This document shows, one piece after another, positions 26,208 through 35,086 of a stretch of DNA of 64,000 bases (positions are counted from its first letter, which is position 1; each line of letters begins with the position of its first letter). Source of the DNA: Rhodocytophaga aerolata (GTDB taxonomy: Bacteria; Bacteroidota; Bacteroidia; Cytophagales; 172606-1); contig NZ_JAUKPO010000034.1 of NCBI RefSeq assembly GCF_030503435.1, positions 1 to 64,000 on the forward strand, given 5' to 3'. The position numbers and the translations under genes were made by a program. The notes below the pieces were generated by a model. It worked only from the letters and a program-made list of their open reading frames with translations, made no database searches and was not told the DNA's origin.

Positions 26208-27251
26208 ATGCGTATTTTTACATATTGCCTGAGTGTATTTTGCATCTTTGCTACAGGATTACCTTTAATCCATTCAGGTTATTGGTGGATCCGGATTTTT
26301 GACTATCCCAGGGCTCAGATAGCAATAGTTTGCCTTATTACTCTCACCCTTTATTACTTTTATGTTGGCATAAGAAAAAAATGGCAAAGCCTATGGTTTG
26401 TATTGCTGCTGGTAGCCCTTGCTTATCAACTCCTTCTTATCAGCAAGTATACGCCTCTTTTCCCAGTGCAGGCCAAAAAGGGGAAAGGGGCAAGTGAGCA
26501 ACAAATTTTCACGATTATGGAGGCTAACATTCGCATGCAGAACGAGCAAACTGGCAAATTCTTACAGCTAGTCTATGCTTATAAACCCGACATCTTGGTG
26601 ATCAATGAGCCCAATGCCTGGTGGGCAGAAGAATTAGCACCTTTAAATAAGATGTACGCTTATTCACTTAAAAAACCTCTTGAAAACACGTATGGTATGA
26701 TGCTGTATTCTAACTTACCCTTGAAAGATACAGAGATCAATTTTCTGGTGGAGAAGGGCATTCCTTCCATGTATGCCAGGGTGCTGCTGCCCACAGGTGA
26801 GGATTTTGATTTACATTGCCTGCACCCTAAACCTCCAAAGCCAGGGTCCCCTACGTATGAGCGGGATACAGAAATATTGTTAGTGGGTAAAAGGATAAAG
26901 CAGTCAGACAGGCCTGCTATTGTGGTGGGTGATTTAAATGATGTAGCCTGGTCGTATACTTCAGAACTCTTCCAGCGCTACAGCGGCCTGGTAGATCCCA
27001 GAGAAGGTAGAGGATTGTATAATACATACAGTGTCTTTGTTCCGCTTTTCCGCTATCCGCTGGATCATTTCTTTTATTCTGCTCATTTTGGCCTGCTTAC
27101 CCTGCACAGGCTGGAAAGTATTGGCTCTGATCATTTTCCTATGCTAATTAGTCTAAGTTATGAACCCACTCAGGATCATGCTAAAGACTTACCAGAGGTA
27201 GACATGGAGGATAAAAAAAGCGTGGAAAAAAAGATTAAAAAAGGTATGTAG
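26208..27251 (+). CDS. Endonuclease/exonuclease/phosphatase family membrane protein
   Basis: A 347-residue protein. Three membrane helices (about residues 3-24, 32-50 and 62-80) precede a metal-dependent EEP-fold domain: IMEANIRMQNEQ (Asn/Glu of the active site), LVINEPNAWW (catalytic Glu), VVGDLNDVAW (Asp-x-Asn) and GSDHFPMLISL (final Asp-His). All the expected active-site residues are present. The domain would face the outside or the periplasm, as in related Bacteroidota proteins, and could hydrolyse phosphodiesters. The last few codons, after DKKSVEKK, run to the edge of an IS3 remnant. The natural C-terminus may therefore have been changed. Confidence 0.85.
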   Translation: MRIFTYCLSVFCIFATGLPLIHSGYWWIRIFDYPRAQIAIVCLITLTLYYFYVGIRKKWQSLWFVLLLVALAYQLLLISKYTPLFPVQAKKGKGASEQQIFTIMEANIRMQNEQTGKFLQLVYAYKPDILVINEPNAWWAEELAPLNKMYAYSLKKPLENTYGMMLYSNLPLKDTEINFLVEKGIPSMYARVLLPTGEDFDLHCLHPKPPKPGSPTYERDTEILLVGKRIKQSDRPAIVVGDLNDVAWSYTSELFQRYSGLVDPREGRGLYNTYSVFVPLFRYPLDHFFYSAHFGLLTLHRLESIGSDHFPMLISLSYEPTQDHAKDLPEVDMEDKKSVEKKIKKGM

Positions 27252-27537
27252 CGGCAATTTGTTTCAATGGATATGCAGCCATTTCTTCGTCTTTGGGATT
27301 GCCTTTGCCGGGAAATGCTTTTTCACCTGATTGTTCAGCTTCTTGTTCCCAGCGGCGGAGCATACTTAGGTTAATGCCCAGATCCCTAGCTACTCCACTC
27401 TTGTTTTTACTCTCTGCAGCTAGTCTTACAGCTTCTTCTTTAAATTCTTTGGAATACTGCTTTCTTTGGTCCATTGTTGACATCTGTTTAAAGTAATTTA
27501 CTCTTTTTTAGATGTCCTTTTCAATGAGGCAAGTCCA
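27235..27537 (-). mobile_element. IS3-family remnant (orfA 5' part with left end)
   Basis: An 82-codon frame (27235-27483) begins like an IS3-family OrfA: KQYSKEFKEEAVRLA, then a helix-turn-helix (SGVARDLGINLSMLRRWEQE) and FPGKGNPKDEEMA. After that (near 27285) the similarity ends abruptly and the frame closes within 14 codons. The coiled-coil part of OrfA and all of OrfB are missing. Upstream, the sequence beginning TGGACTTGCC at 27537 looks like an IS3-type terminal inverted repeat, so I place the left end there. This is a dead remnant. Confidence 0.72.
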
Positions 27538-27640
27538 ATTTATATTTGCTGCAGTTGCCACAACGATAAAGATTTAGATCCATAAAAGGTAGCGTTCGTT
27601 AGCAAACGAAATACAACCATTATTGTAATTTTTTAACATT

Positions 27641-27942
27641 TTAATGTATACCCTTGTTGCTGTCGTTAGTATTTATTCCTTCTTTGAGATTATTGTGCAA
27701 TGTCTGCCTGGCTTTACATTTTTCTATATAATGAACTACTTCTCCTATTTTTTAAAGTTCACACCGTCCTCAACCGAAATAGAAATATTGAACTCTGTTT
27801 CCAGTTCCAGTACCCATTCCATGGTATCCAAAGAATCTAAACCTAAATCTTCTTTCAGACGGGATTCTACATGAATCTCCTCTTCTTTGATTCCAAAAAC
27901 ATGATTTGTAATATATTTTATTTCTTGTTCTACATTTCTCAT
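27641..27942 (-). pseudogene. Acyl carrier protein, frameshifted near the C-terminus
   Basis: The frame starting at 27942 gives a 65-residue acyl carrier protein with the phosphopantetheine site in GLDSLDTMEW (Ser of DSLD), preceded by SRLKEDLG. It ends at a TAG (27745) straight after NFKK, inside helix 3. If one base is added to the A6 run (27748-27753) the frame continues as IGEVVHYIEKC, exactly the expected fourth helix of an ACP, and stays open to a TAA at 27641. A one-base deletion in a homopolymer (mutation or sequencing error) or, less likely, slippage explains this. The 65-residue form lacks the last helix. No fatty-acid or polyketide synthesis genes are near. Confidence 0.7.
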
Positions 27943-28171
27943 AACTTTCTAATTGACATATCTGATTTTAAGTCATTGAACTTCTTCAGCAATTTCCCTC
28001 TCACAGAATTAGTTATAACAATAGTATTTCTTTTAAGACCTACAAAGCAAATATTGCATGGCTATGGATTAGTAGAGCAGTACTCTACTTTTTGTGAGTT
28101 GATTTTTTGCTATCTGTTTACTTTTGCCTCAGGACTCTGGTTAAGCACAGGTTTTTTCACTTAATAAATTT

Positions 28172-28699
28172 TTACTTTGGCTCTTCGCTGTTTATTCCGT
28201 AAGAATGCTTCTGCTTATAAATCCACCTTACAGCTGGTAGTATATTATCAAAAGCCATCATCTGCCAGTGTATATCTTTGTGCAAACAAACATTATCCTC
28301 TGCATACAAGTAGTCATCAAGACAAACTCTTGGAATAATCAATGCTGCATAGTGCAGATAACGATTTGCTGAACTGCTAATCAAGCTCTGATCTATCAAG
28401 CTTAAGGTATGGAGCATATCATGATCCTGATAGTTACAGAATGAAAAGTTCAGAATCAGATCAGAGTATCTGCTCCATTCAAGTTCAGACAATACCATTT
28501 CAATGTACATTTGTACCTGCGCTTCCTGTTTTATGTCCAATGGTAAACTGCAATATAGCCATTGGTTAATTTGATCAGTATAGATATTGTGCGCATATTT
28601 CGAGTAAGAGATCGATAGGTTATTCATAAATTGTACAATTACACTGGCCGATAATTTATTACACTTTTGTACTTGGTTCAAGAGTATAACACCAATCAC
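28172..28699 (-). CDS. Hypothetical protein (175 aa)
   Basis: A predicted soluble protein of 175 residues, or 150 if translation starts at the internal ATG for MNNLSIS. It has no signal peptide or membrane helix, is rich in Tyr, Leu, Asp and Asn, and has a mostly helical pattern. I recognise no family. It stands alone, 230 bp upstream of the ACP gene on the same strand, so a functional link with the ACP is possible but unsupported. Confidence 0.5.
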   Translation of the reverse strand: MIGVILLNQVQKCNKLSASVIVQFMNNLSISYSKYAHNIYTDQINQWLYCSLPLDIKQEAQVQMYIEMVLSELEWSRYSDLILNFSFCNYQDHDMLHTLSLIDQSLISSSANRYLHYAALIIPRVCLDDYLYAEDNVCLHKDIHWQMMAFDNILPAVRWIYKQKHSYGINSEEPK

Positions 28700-29106
28700 T
28701 TATTGGTGCCTTCCCAACCAACAAGTAGCTTTGCCTTAAATGCTATGGAACAATCACAGGATGAAATCAGATATATGATATAAAAAAGGGTTGACTTTGC
28801 CAGATAGTTGATTGAAAGTATAACTTTGTTAGAAGTTTTGTATTTATTTCAGTCTCCCTATTTATCTATTGAATACGATTCAATTTACCAAAGAATGTAT
28901 ATGTGGGAAAGGTGGATAATACGTTTTTTTGAAATTCAGTATTTTCCACGGTTTATGTTTGCCTAGGCATGAGTTTATTCTGTGTAACAGTGCCGACTGA
29001 ATCTGAAAGCAAGCTGTAGAGCCAAGAGTGTAATCAGCCCACTGCATGAAACCAGGTATCTGATTAGATTTATCTACTTTCTTTAGTTTTAGGAATACGG
29101 ATTTGT
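28700..29106. other. Intergenic stretch with no visible gene
   Basis: A/T-rich DNA between two leftward genes, with no coding frame or strong hairpin that I can see. Confidence 0.5.
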
Positions 29107-29796
29107 CTATTTTATTAATCCTTGATGTATCGCATACCGAACGAGAGTGGCTGAGTTAGTTGATCCCGTTTTCTCTAGCAGCTTCTGCCGGTAGCCTTCT
29201 ATGGTGCGACGGCCAACGAAGAGTATATCGCTCATCTGCTTATTGGTATAACCCTGGGCTATCAACTGCAGCACCTTTAACTCCCTAGGAGTGATTTCAT
29301 CTGGCAGATGTTCGGCTGGAATGATCGGAAAAGAAGCTTGAGGATTCGTATTTGACCTTCGTCTTGTAAGCGAGGAAGTAGATTGCAGGAAGCTGATAAG
29401 CATTTTGGTTACATCTGTACTGAAGTATTCCTCTCCTTGATAAAGTACGTGTATGGCATGCAAAATTTCTTTATAACCCGCCGTTTTGAGCACATAGCCA
29501 TGTGCATCTGCTTCCACAGCCTCCAGCAGAACCTGCTCCTTATCTAACATGGTGAGCAGAAGTATTTTTACACTTGGAAAGTTCACCCTGATGTAGCGGG
29601 TAGCTTCCAATCCGTTCATTTCCGGCATATTAATATCCATCAGCACTACATCTACTTCCCGGCCTTCCAGAAAAGCTATGGCTTCTTTGCCTGTGGCCGC
29701 CTGCCCTTCTATTGTTAGATTTTTATCGGGAGATAAAACAGATATTAATCCATCGCGTACTATCTGATGGTCATCGACTAGAAGTATTTTAATCAT
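29107..29796 (-). CDS. NarL/FixJ-family response regulator
   Basis: A 229-residue regulator. The receiver domain (1-120) has DD at 8-9, the phosphorylation site Asp54 (VVLMDINMPE) and Lys in VLKTAGYKE. A LuxR-type helix-turn-helix follows at about 165-229 (ITPRELKVLQLIAQGYTNKQ), after a linker of about 40 residues. Its natural partner is the HisKA_3-type kinase encoded upstream at 30339-32954, since this kinase class pairs with NarL-type regulators. However, 540 bp separate the genes. Targets are unknown. Confidence 0.92.
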   Translation of the reverse strand: MIKILLVDDHQIVRDGLISVLSPDKNLTIEGQAATGKEAIAFLEGREVDVVLMDINMPEMNGLEATRYIRVNFPSVKILLLTMLDKEQVLLEAVEADAHGYVLKTAGYKEILHAIHVLYQGEEYFSTDVTKMLISFLQSTSSLTRRRSNTNPQASFPIIPAEHLPDEITPRELKVLQLIAQGYTNKQMSDILFVGRRTIEGYRQKLLEKTGSTNSATLVRYAIHQGLIK

Positions 29797-30338
29797 TTTT
29801 ATGTAGGTTTGTTTAGGTCAATAAAATCATAAATCTGCTAGGGGTATTTTTAAAAAATAGTGTTTAACTTAGGCTACCACTTTGCTTGTAACATCCCTAT
29901 TATCAAAATAGCAGACAACATTTTGATAATGGTATAGGTTAAGGTGAACAGGCTTTCTATAGAGCTAATCAAATTAAGCAGCTACTCGAATCATTGCATG
30001 TTTTTTTGAAGGGTAAAGCAAAAAATAGCATAATCGATGTACCATTTATATGCTGTTAACTTGCAACTAACTTTTTTGATTAATTTCCTAAAGCAACTGG
30101 AAACACTGCTATAAATCCATAAGATTAATCATTAAGTCATTTGATTCTTCTCATGATGGAAGCTTAGCTATTACTGAAATTGTGTCTGATTAACTGTGCA
30201 AAGGCTAGGTTGAGGAAAAATTTCTTAGACACTCTACTACTGATTGCTTTACCTGTGCCAACAAGCAGTATCTATTTTAGCTGCTTTAGCTACTATGCCA
30301 GTACAAACTAGCATAGAAAAAGTAGATGGCAGGATGAA
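29797..30338. other. Intergenic stretch between kinase and regulator genes
   Basis: About 540 bp of A/T-rich sequence with no coding frame. It presumably carries a promoter for the leftward NarL-type regulator, but no clear consensus box is found. Confidence 0.5.
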
Positions 30339-32954
30339 TCATTCAAGTTGAACAGGCACCATAATACGAACCAACGTACCTATTCCAGTTGAAGGCCGGG
30401 TAATAAAAAAACTACCGTTTAAAAGTTCAACCCGGTCTTTAATAACGGCAAGTCCCATCCCATCTTTTTTCTCCCCGGTATTGGTAATACCTTTGCCATT
30501 ATCTTCAACCTCCAATAAGAGTTGATTGTCTTTTTTTTGGAGCAGTATCCTAGCCTGGGTAGCTTGCGAATGTTTTACCAAATTATTAATCAGTTCTTGA
30601 CATATGCGGTAAAAGCCTAATTCCAAGTAAGGAACCAGCCTCCCAAACAATCCCTCTACCTGACAGTGGATATGTAGAGAAACCCCTTCATATTTCCGGC
30701 ACAAATCATCAAGAGCTGCCACTAGGCCAAAGTCCTTGAGTAAAACCGGAACCAGTTCATGAGATACCTTGCGGGTCTGCTCGATTGCTTCGATGAGCAG
30801 TTTTTCAGTGGTTTGAAGCGCTTGTTGCGCTGCTTCATTTTGCTGGGGCACTAACTGGGCTACCCGCTCCAGATTCAGCTTTGTGGCATAGAGAATTTGC
30901 CCTACTCCGTTGTGCAACGATTCTGAAATTCGTCTGCGTTCTTCTTCCTGGGCAACCAGAATGGCGTGTAAGAGTTGCTGCTGGCCTTTGAGCCGAAATT
31001 GGATGTATTCTTCTTCCAGGTGTTTACGCCTGGTAATATCCTGGCTGGTGATAATCAGCCCGTCATAGAGTTTAACAGCCGACACGGAAAACCACTTATC
31101 CTGCCCGGCAAAGAAATAGCGAATTTCCCTGTTAAGGGGTTTTCCGATTTCCACCACATTAATGTAGTCATCAAATAATCCATCCGTTTTCAGGTTGGGA
31201 TACTGCTGCAAAAACTGTTTTTCCACAATATTCTCTTGATTTCCCTGGTGGTGAGCCTGTTGGTTTACCAATAAGAACTCAAAATCTACGATCTGCTGGT
31301 TTTGGTTGCGTACCGCCCTACCTACAAGAATACCTATTGGAGAGACATCAAAGACTGCCTGCAACAATTCCTGGCTTTCCCGGACTTGCACTTCCGCTTC
31401 TCTAATAGCAGTAATATCCAAGTCCACCCCCAGCATCGTATTTGATTTGCCCGGTCCGTTTTTAACCGGGCCTGCCTTGATCTTGAGGGCAAGTATTTTA
31501 TCTTTCACTTTGATTCGCAGGTATTCCTCAAAGGGCTTGGGCTTTCCCCGTAAGATTTTAACCAGTTTTTCGGCAATAGGCAAGTCGTCCTCAACAACAT
31601 AATCCAGATAGGTTTCAGGGCTTACCTCAAGGCCGGATTGCATTCCAAACAGGCGGTACATCCCTTCTGACCAGCGTAACTGGCCAGTGGTACTGTCAGA
31701 TTCCCAACTGCCCATTCGGGCGACTTCTTCCGCCTGGCGGAGAATCTGATAATTGATTATTTTTTCTTCCTCTGCTTTTTTTCGTCTAGTAATATCTTCC
31801 ATACTTACCACGAGTCCATCACCTAGTTTAACAGCCTGTATGCAGAACCATCCTCGTATACCTTCCCCTTCATAAAATTGCTCAAAGTCCACAGAGTGGC
31901 CAGTTTCAACCACTTTCTTCAATTTATCCAGTATACCCGAAGTTCTTGCTCCAGGGTAAAGTTCACCATAGCGTGAGCCTACCAAGTTTCTTGCGGCAAA
32001 CTTTTCCAAACCCGGATTGGCCAGCCGGTAAGTAAAATCAATAATTTCTCCTGTCTCATTGCGAACGCTGCTAAAAACTGCAATATGGGTGATCAACGCA
32101 TCAAAAACAGCTTGCAGCAAATCTCTACTTTCTTTGAGGGCTTGCTCGGCTTGCCTCAAATGGGTAATGTCCTGCACCATTCCGTTGCTGATGGAAGGAT
32201 GCCCTTTAAGATCTTTTTGAAAGTAACCGGTATTTAATATATGGTGAACTTCACCACTATCGTGCACCACCCGGTATTCCATTCGGAAGTCTTTTGCTTC
32301 CGTTATACAGTGCTGTGCGTGGGCAATTACCTTCTCCCGGTCCGCTGGGTGGATCCTCTCTAGCCATCCTTGAGCAGTCCGGGCCTCTGCTTCTCTGGCA
32401 AAACCGATAATGGCTTTGCCTTTTTCATCCCAATGAGCAGTACCCGTTTGCAGATTCCAACGTCCCATCCCGGCATTGGAACTTTCCAGGATCAGCTGTA
32501 TGGTTTGATGGGATCGTATAATTTCCTCTATACCCTTTTGTTGATCAATAGAATCTTCTACTTTATGAATAATATAAAGGATTTCGCTCTGCTCATCTAA
32601 TACAGGCGTGTTGATCAATTGCCAGTATTTATCTTCCTTATCACTATCAGCCTGTTGCACCATGGATAGTTGGTAGTGCTGCTGAACCATCCTATGTGGC
32701 TTTTTGGTAGAAAGCACCTGCTGGAAGGAAGCTTTCAAATAAAGAAAGGCTTTAGTTTTGCTTTGGGTAAAATTATCAGCAATAAGCTCCAGGAAGTTGC
32801 GGCCCACAATCTTTTCCCTGTCAGTGGAGATAGCGGCCAGATACAGATCTGAGGCAGTGAGGATAATAAGATCCGGGGAAAGAATGAGGTACAAATCGGG
32901 CACTTTTTCAAAGATTTTCCTTATTTCCCCCGGCAGACTGGTAGGTCTCTTCAT
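30339..32954 (-). CDS. Multi-PAS sensor histidine kinase (HisKA_3 type)
   Basis: An 871-residue cytoplasmic kinase without membrane helices. Five PAS/PAC-like units can be followed (starting near residues 15, 145, 275, 400 and 525), each joined by short coiled linkers such as ITHLRQAEQALKESRDLLQ and DITRRKKAEEEK. The kinase part begins near residue 655: a HisKA_3 dimerisation domain with EEERRRISESLHNGVGQ (phospho-accepting His), then HATPase_c with NNLVKHS, DNGKGI and KDGMGLAVIKDRV. It should sense small molecules, redox state or light through PAS ligands and phosphorylate the NarL-type regulator at 29107-29796. No cofactor-binding Cys or His motif is obvious. Confidence 0.9.
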   Translation of the reverse strand: MKRPTSLPGEIRKIFEKVPDLYLILSPDLIILTASDLYLAAISTDREKIVGRNFLELIADNFTQSKTKAFLYLKASFQQVLSTKKPHRMVQQHYQLSMVQQADSDKEDKYWQLINTPVLDEQSEILYIIHKVEDSIDQQKGIEEIIRSHQTIQLILESSNAGMGRWNLQTGTAHWDEKGKAIIGFAREAEARTAQGWLERIHPADREKVIAHAQHCITEAKDFRMEYRVVHDSGEVHHILNTGYFQKDLKGHPSISNGMVQDITHLRQAEQALKESRDLLQAVFDALITHIAVFSSVRNETGEIIDFTYRLANPGLEKFAARNLVGSRYGELYPGARTSGILDKLKKVVETGHSVDFEQFYEGEGIRGWFCIQAVKLGDGLVVSMEDITRRKKAEEEKIINYQILRQAEEVARMGSWESDSTTGQLRWSEGMYRLFGMQSGLEVSPETYLDYVVEDDLPIAEKLVKILRGKPKPFEEYLRIKVKDKILALKIKAGPVKNGPGKSNTMLGVDLDITAIREAEVQVRESQELLQAVFDVSPIGILVGRAVRNQNQQIVDFEFLLVNQQAHHQGNQENIVEKQFLQQYPNLKTDGLFDDYINVVEIGKPLNREIRYFFAGQDKWFSVSAVKLYDGLIITSQDITRRKHLEEEYIQFRLKGQQQLLHAILVAQEEERRRISESLHNGVGQILYATKLNLERVAQLVPQQNEAAQQALQTTEKLLIEAIEQTRKVSHELVPVLLKDFGLVAALDDLCRKYEGVSLHIHCQVEGLFGRLVPYLELGFYRICQELINNLVKHSQATQARILLQKKDNQLLLEVEDNGKGITNTGEKKDGMGLAVIKDRVELLNGSFFITRPSTGIGTLVRIMVPVQLE

Positions 32955-33040
32955 AGGCTGAAAATAGGTTTTACCGTGGAACGTGTCTTTTTGTATACGA
33001 ATAGAAAGCGTTATAAGACGAAAAATAGCCTGCTAAATAT

Positions 33041-33487
33041 TTAAAAATTAGTGGATATTAAATATTTATAATTCTCCACCTGAAAGGCTATCACGGCATC
33101 TACAGTAGTCAAGGCGTTGCCTTGCAGATCTGTCAGGCTCAGATACACTTCTTGTGTACCACTTATGCCTATCTCTGATGGAATAGTAAGAGAAACAATC
33201 AGCATATGTAGCTTCTTAGCTATGGCTGTTTCCTTATCATTTCCTTTGATTGCTACTACCTGAAAACTGTCCCCTGTCAACCTGTTTCTGGGAACCATTG
33301 TCTGCAAATGCTCATATTTAGCATCCCATAACCATGGCAAGAGTGCCTCCGTAGGATGAAAAGAGCAAATAATTTGCAAGTTAGTTATATGTTTCAAAGA
33401 TTCTTTAGTAGTTAGCCGGCTCATGACACCGGGAGAATAAATCCATACAAATTTTTTAAACCTGCCTACTCCTTTTGAGAAAATCAA
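33041..33487 (-). pseudogene. Fragment of the membrane coiled-coil family (third copy)
   Basis: A 148-codon frame. Its middle (33098-33277) matches the start of the C-terminal domain of the proteins at 2717-3586 and 55800-56672: a TGDSFQVVAIKGNDKETAIAKK segment (given here in part), VSLTIPSEIGISG and EVYLSLTDLQGNA. The N-terminal 65 residues do not resemble the membrane helix or coiled coil, and the end of the domain (the RDSFWFF tail) is missing. I interpret it as a decayed third paralog, with its coiled coil scrambled by frameshifts. It is not part of either module. Confidence 0.65.
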
Positions 33488-33682
33488 TTTTCACCGATCC
33501 ATGGGGTTACATCTTCATCTTTAAAACTGTTTCAAAAACTGGGAGACTTACAGGTTAGTTTACAATCAGATACTTTTCCAAATACATGAGGTATCTGCAT
33601 ATTGACTAGGGCCACTGAAAATGATGGTATTGTGAAAAGAGAAAAATACAGCTAAAGCCTGCATTAAAGGCAGTGGTGAACA

Positions 33683-34642
33683 CTAACGACTTTGGGCTTG
33701 GTCACCTGCTTTAGCAAAATCCCTTTTTCCTTTATCTACCTGTACGGCAAATTCTTTCGGCCTAATCTGCTTTCCCAACTTACGGGCATACACTTGGGTG
33801 AATTCTGCACCCAAGAAAAAAATCAGGCTGCTATAGGTAAACCAGATGAGAATAAGAATAATGCTGCCTGCCGCTCCGTAGGTAGCACCAGGGTTGCTTT
33901 GCCCCAACAACAAACCGATAAAGAACTTACCCAATCCAAACAGCAAAGCACTTATAAAAGAACCCACCAGCACATCTTTCCAGCGGATAATAATGTCTGG
34001 CAGGAATTTAAAAATAGCGGCAAACAATGCCGTGGTAATACATAAGCTGATGAGTTCATTTGTTAGTTGAAAAACATACACACTGCTTACACCAAATAAG
34101 TTACTGATGGTACCGCTAAATGCAGCAATCAATGAGGTAAGCACTAGAGAAAGCAGCAATAAAAAGCTGATGGCCAGCATCAGTCCATAAGAAAAGGCAC
34201 GGTCTTTAATTAGTTTCAGCCAGGCTCTTTGTGGCTGGGCTTCTACACCCCAGATGCTATTCAAACTAATTTTGAGATGAAAGAAAAGATTGCTGGCAGA
34301 AAAGAGAATGATCGCAAGGCCAGCTATGGTAGCTATGGTAGATGATTTGCTTTCGTAAGCATTTTGTATCATGGTTTGTAATTGATTTGCCCCTTGTTCG
34401 CCTATCAACTCATTGGCTTGCTTATAGATTTCTCCTTTTACCAGCTCTTCTCCGACCAGATATCCTGTGACTGTAACCACAATTAGCAATAATCCTGGTA
34501 GAGAAAAAACAGCATAGTAAGCTACTACTGCACTCAGGCGGAAAGGGTCAGACTTATTCCAGTTAACAAACGTTTCTTTGATGATTGCCCAAATCAGCTT
34601 TATCTTCTGGAAAACTTTCATACTATCCCTTACGGGAGGCAT
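33683..34642 (-). CDS. YihY/BrkB family membrane protein
   Basis: A 319-residue integral membrane protein of the YihY (BrkB, 'virulence factor') family. The signature appears in order: DPFRLSAVVAYYAVFSLPGL after the first amphipathic helix, the LFSASNLFFHLKISLNSIWG segment, then four more helices with KFLPDIIIRWKDVLVG, FSALLFGLGKF-type helix and GAAGSIILILIWFTYSSLIF. The C-terminal 35 residues are charged and cytoplasmic. The family was once called ribonuclease BN by mistake; its real function is not settled. No neighbour gives a clue beyond the general envelope theme. Confidence 0.9.
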   Translation of the reverse strand: MPPVRDSMKVFQKIKLIWAIIKETFVNWNKSDPFRLSAVVAYYAVFSLPGLLLIVVTVTGYLVGEELVKGEIYKQANELIGEQGANQLQTMIQNAYESKSSTIATIAGLAIILFSASNLFFHLKISLNSIWGVEAQPQRAWLKLIKDRAFSYGLMLAISFLLLLSLVLTSLIAAFSGTISNLFGVSSVYVFQLTNELISLCITTALFAAIFKFLPDIIIRWKDVLVGSFISALLFGLGKFFIGLLLGQSNPGATYGAAGSIILILIWFTYSSLIFFLGAEFTQVYARKLGKQIRPKEFAVQVDKGKRDFAKAGDQAQSR

Positions 34643-35086
34643 GGCGTAGGGTTCATAAATTTGAGATAAAGGATGGAGTATTCTATTTCCGTCAGTTTAC
34701 AAATCATACAATTGCCGCTATAGTTGTATGGAAGGCAAAAACATTGGTATGGGAGTAAAACTATTTTAAATGCATATTTTACGGAGGTTCATAAAAAGGC
34801 AATCATATTAACTGATCCTTTTTTGGTTTCAAATATTCCCCCCTTTCTTGTAACCAAAAAGTGATATAGTTCATAACAAATAGATTTTCTTCTCTGCCGC
34901 TGTCCGAAAATAAAGAGGCCAGACAAAAAACTCTGAATTAACGGTTGTACACCCATTTTATCCCTAAACCATATTTATTGCTTGGCGGCTTTATAGACTT
35001 ATGCCTTGACAGAAATAAAGCAAACTTTTTGAAGACTCCTTGTATTCGCTTTTAACCCTTCCTCAGAGGAGAGCGACTTTGAGAGC
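34643..35086. other. Intergenic stretch with no visible gene
   Basis: About 440 bp between two leftward genes. I see no coding frame and no clear terminator. Confidence 0.5.

Noticed and set aside
27871-28164. A 97-codon plus-strand frame opposite the ACP gene
   Set aside because: It overlaps the ACP gene on the other strand and is rich in Phe/Leu, as expected for shadow frames.
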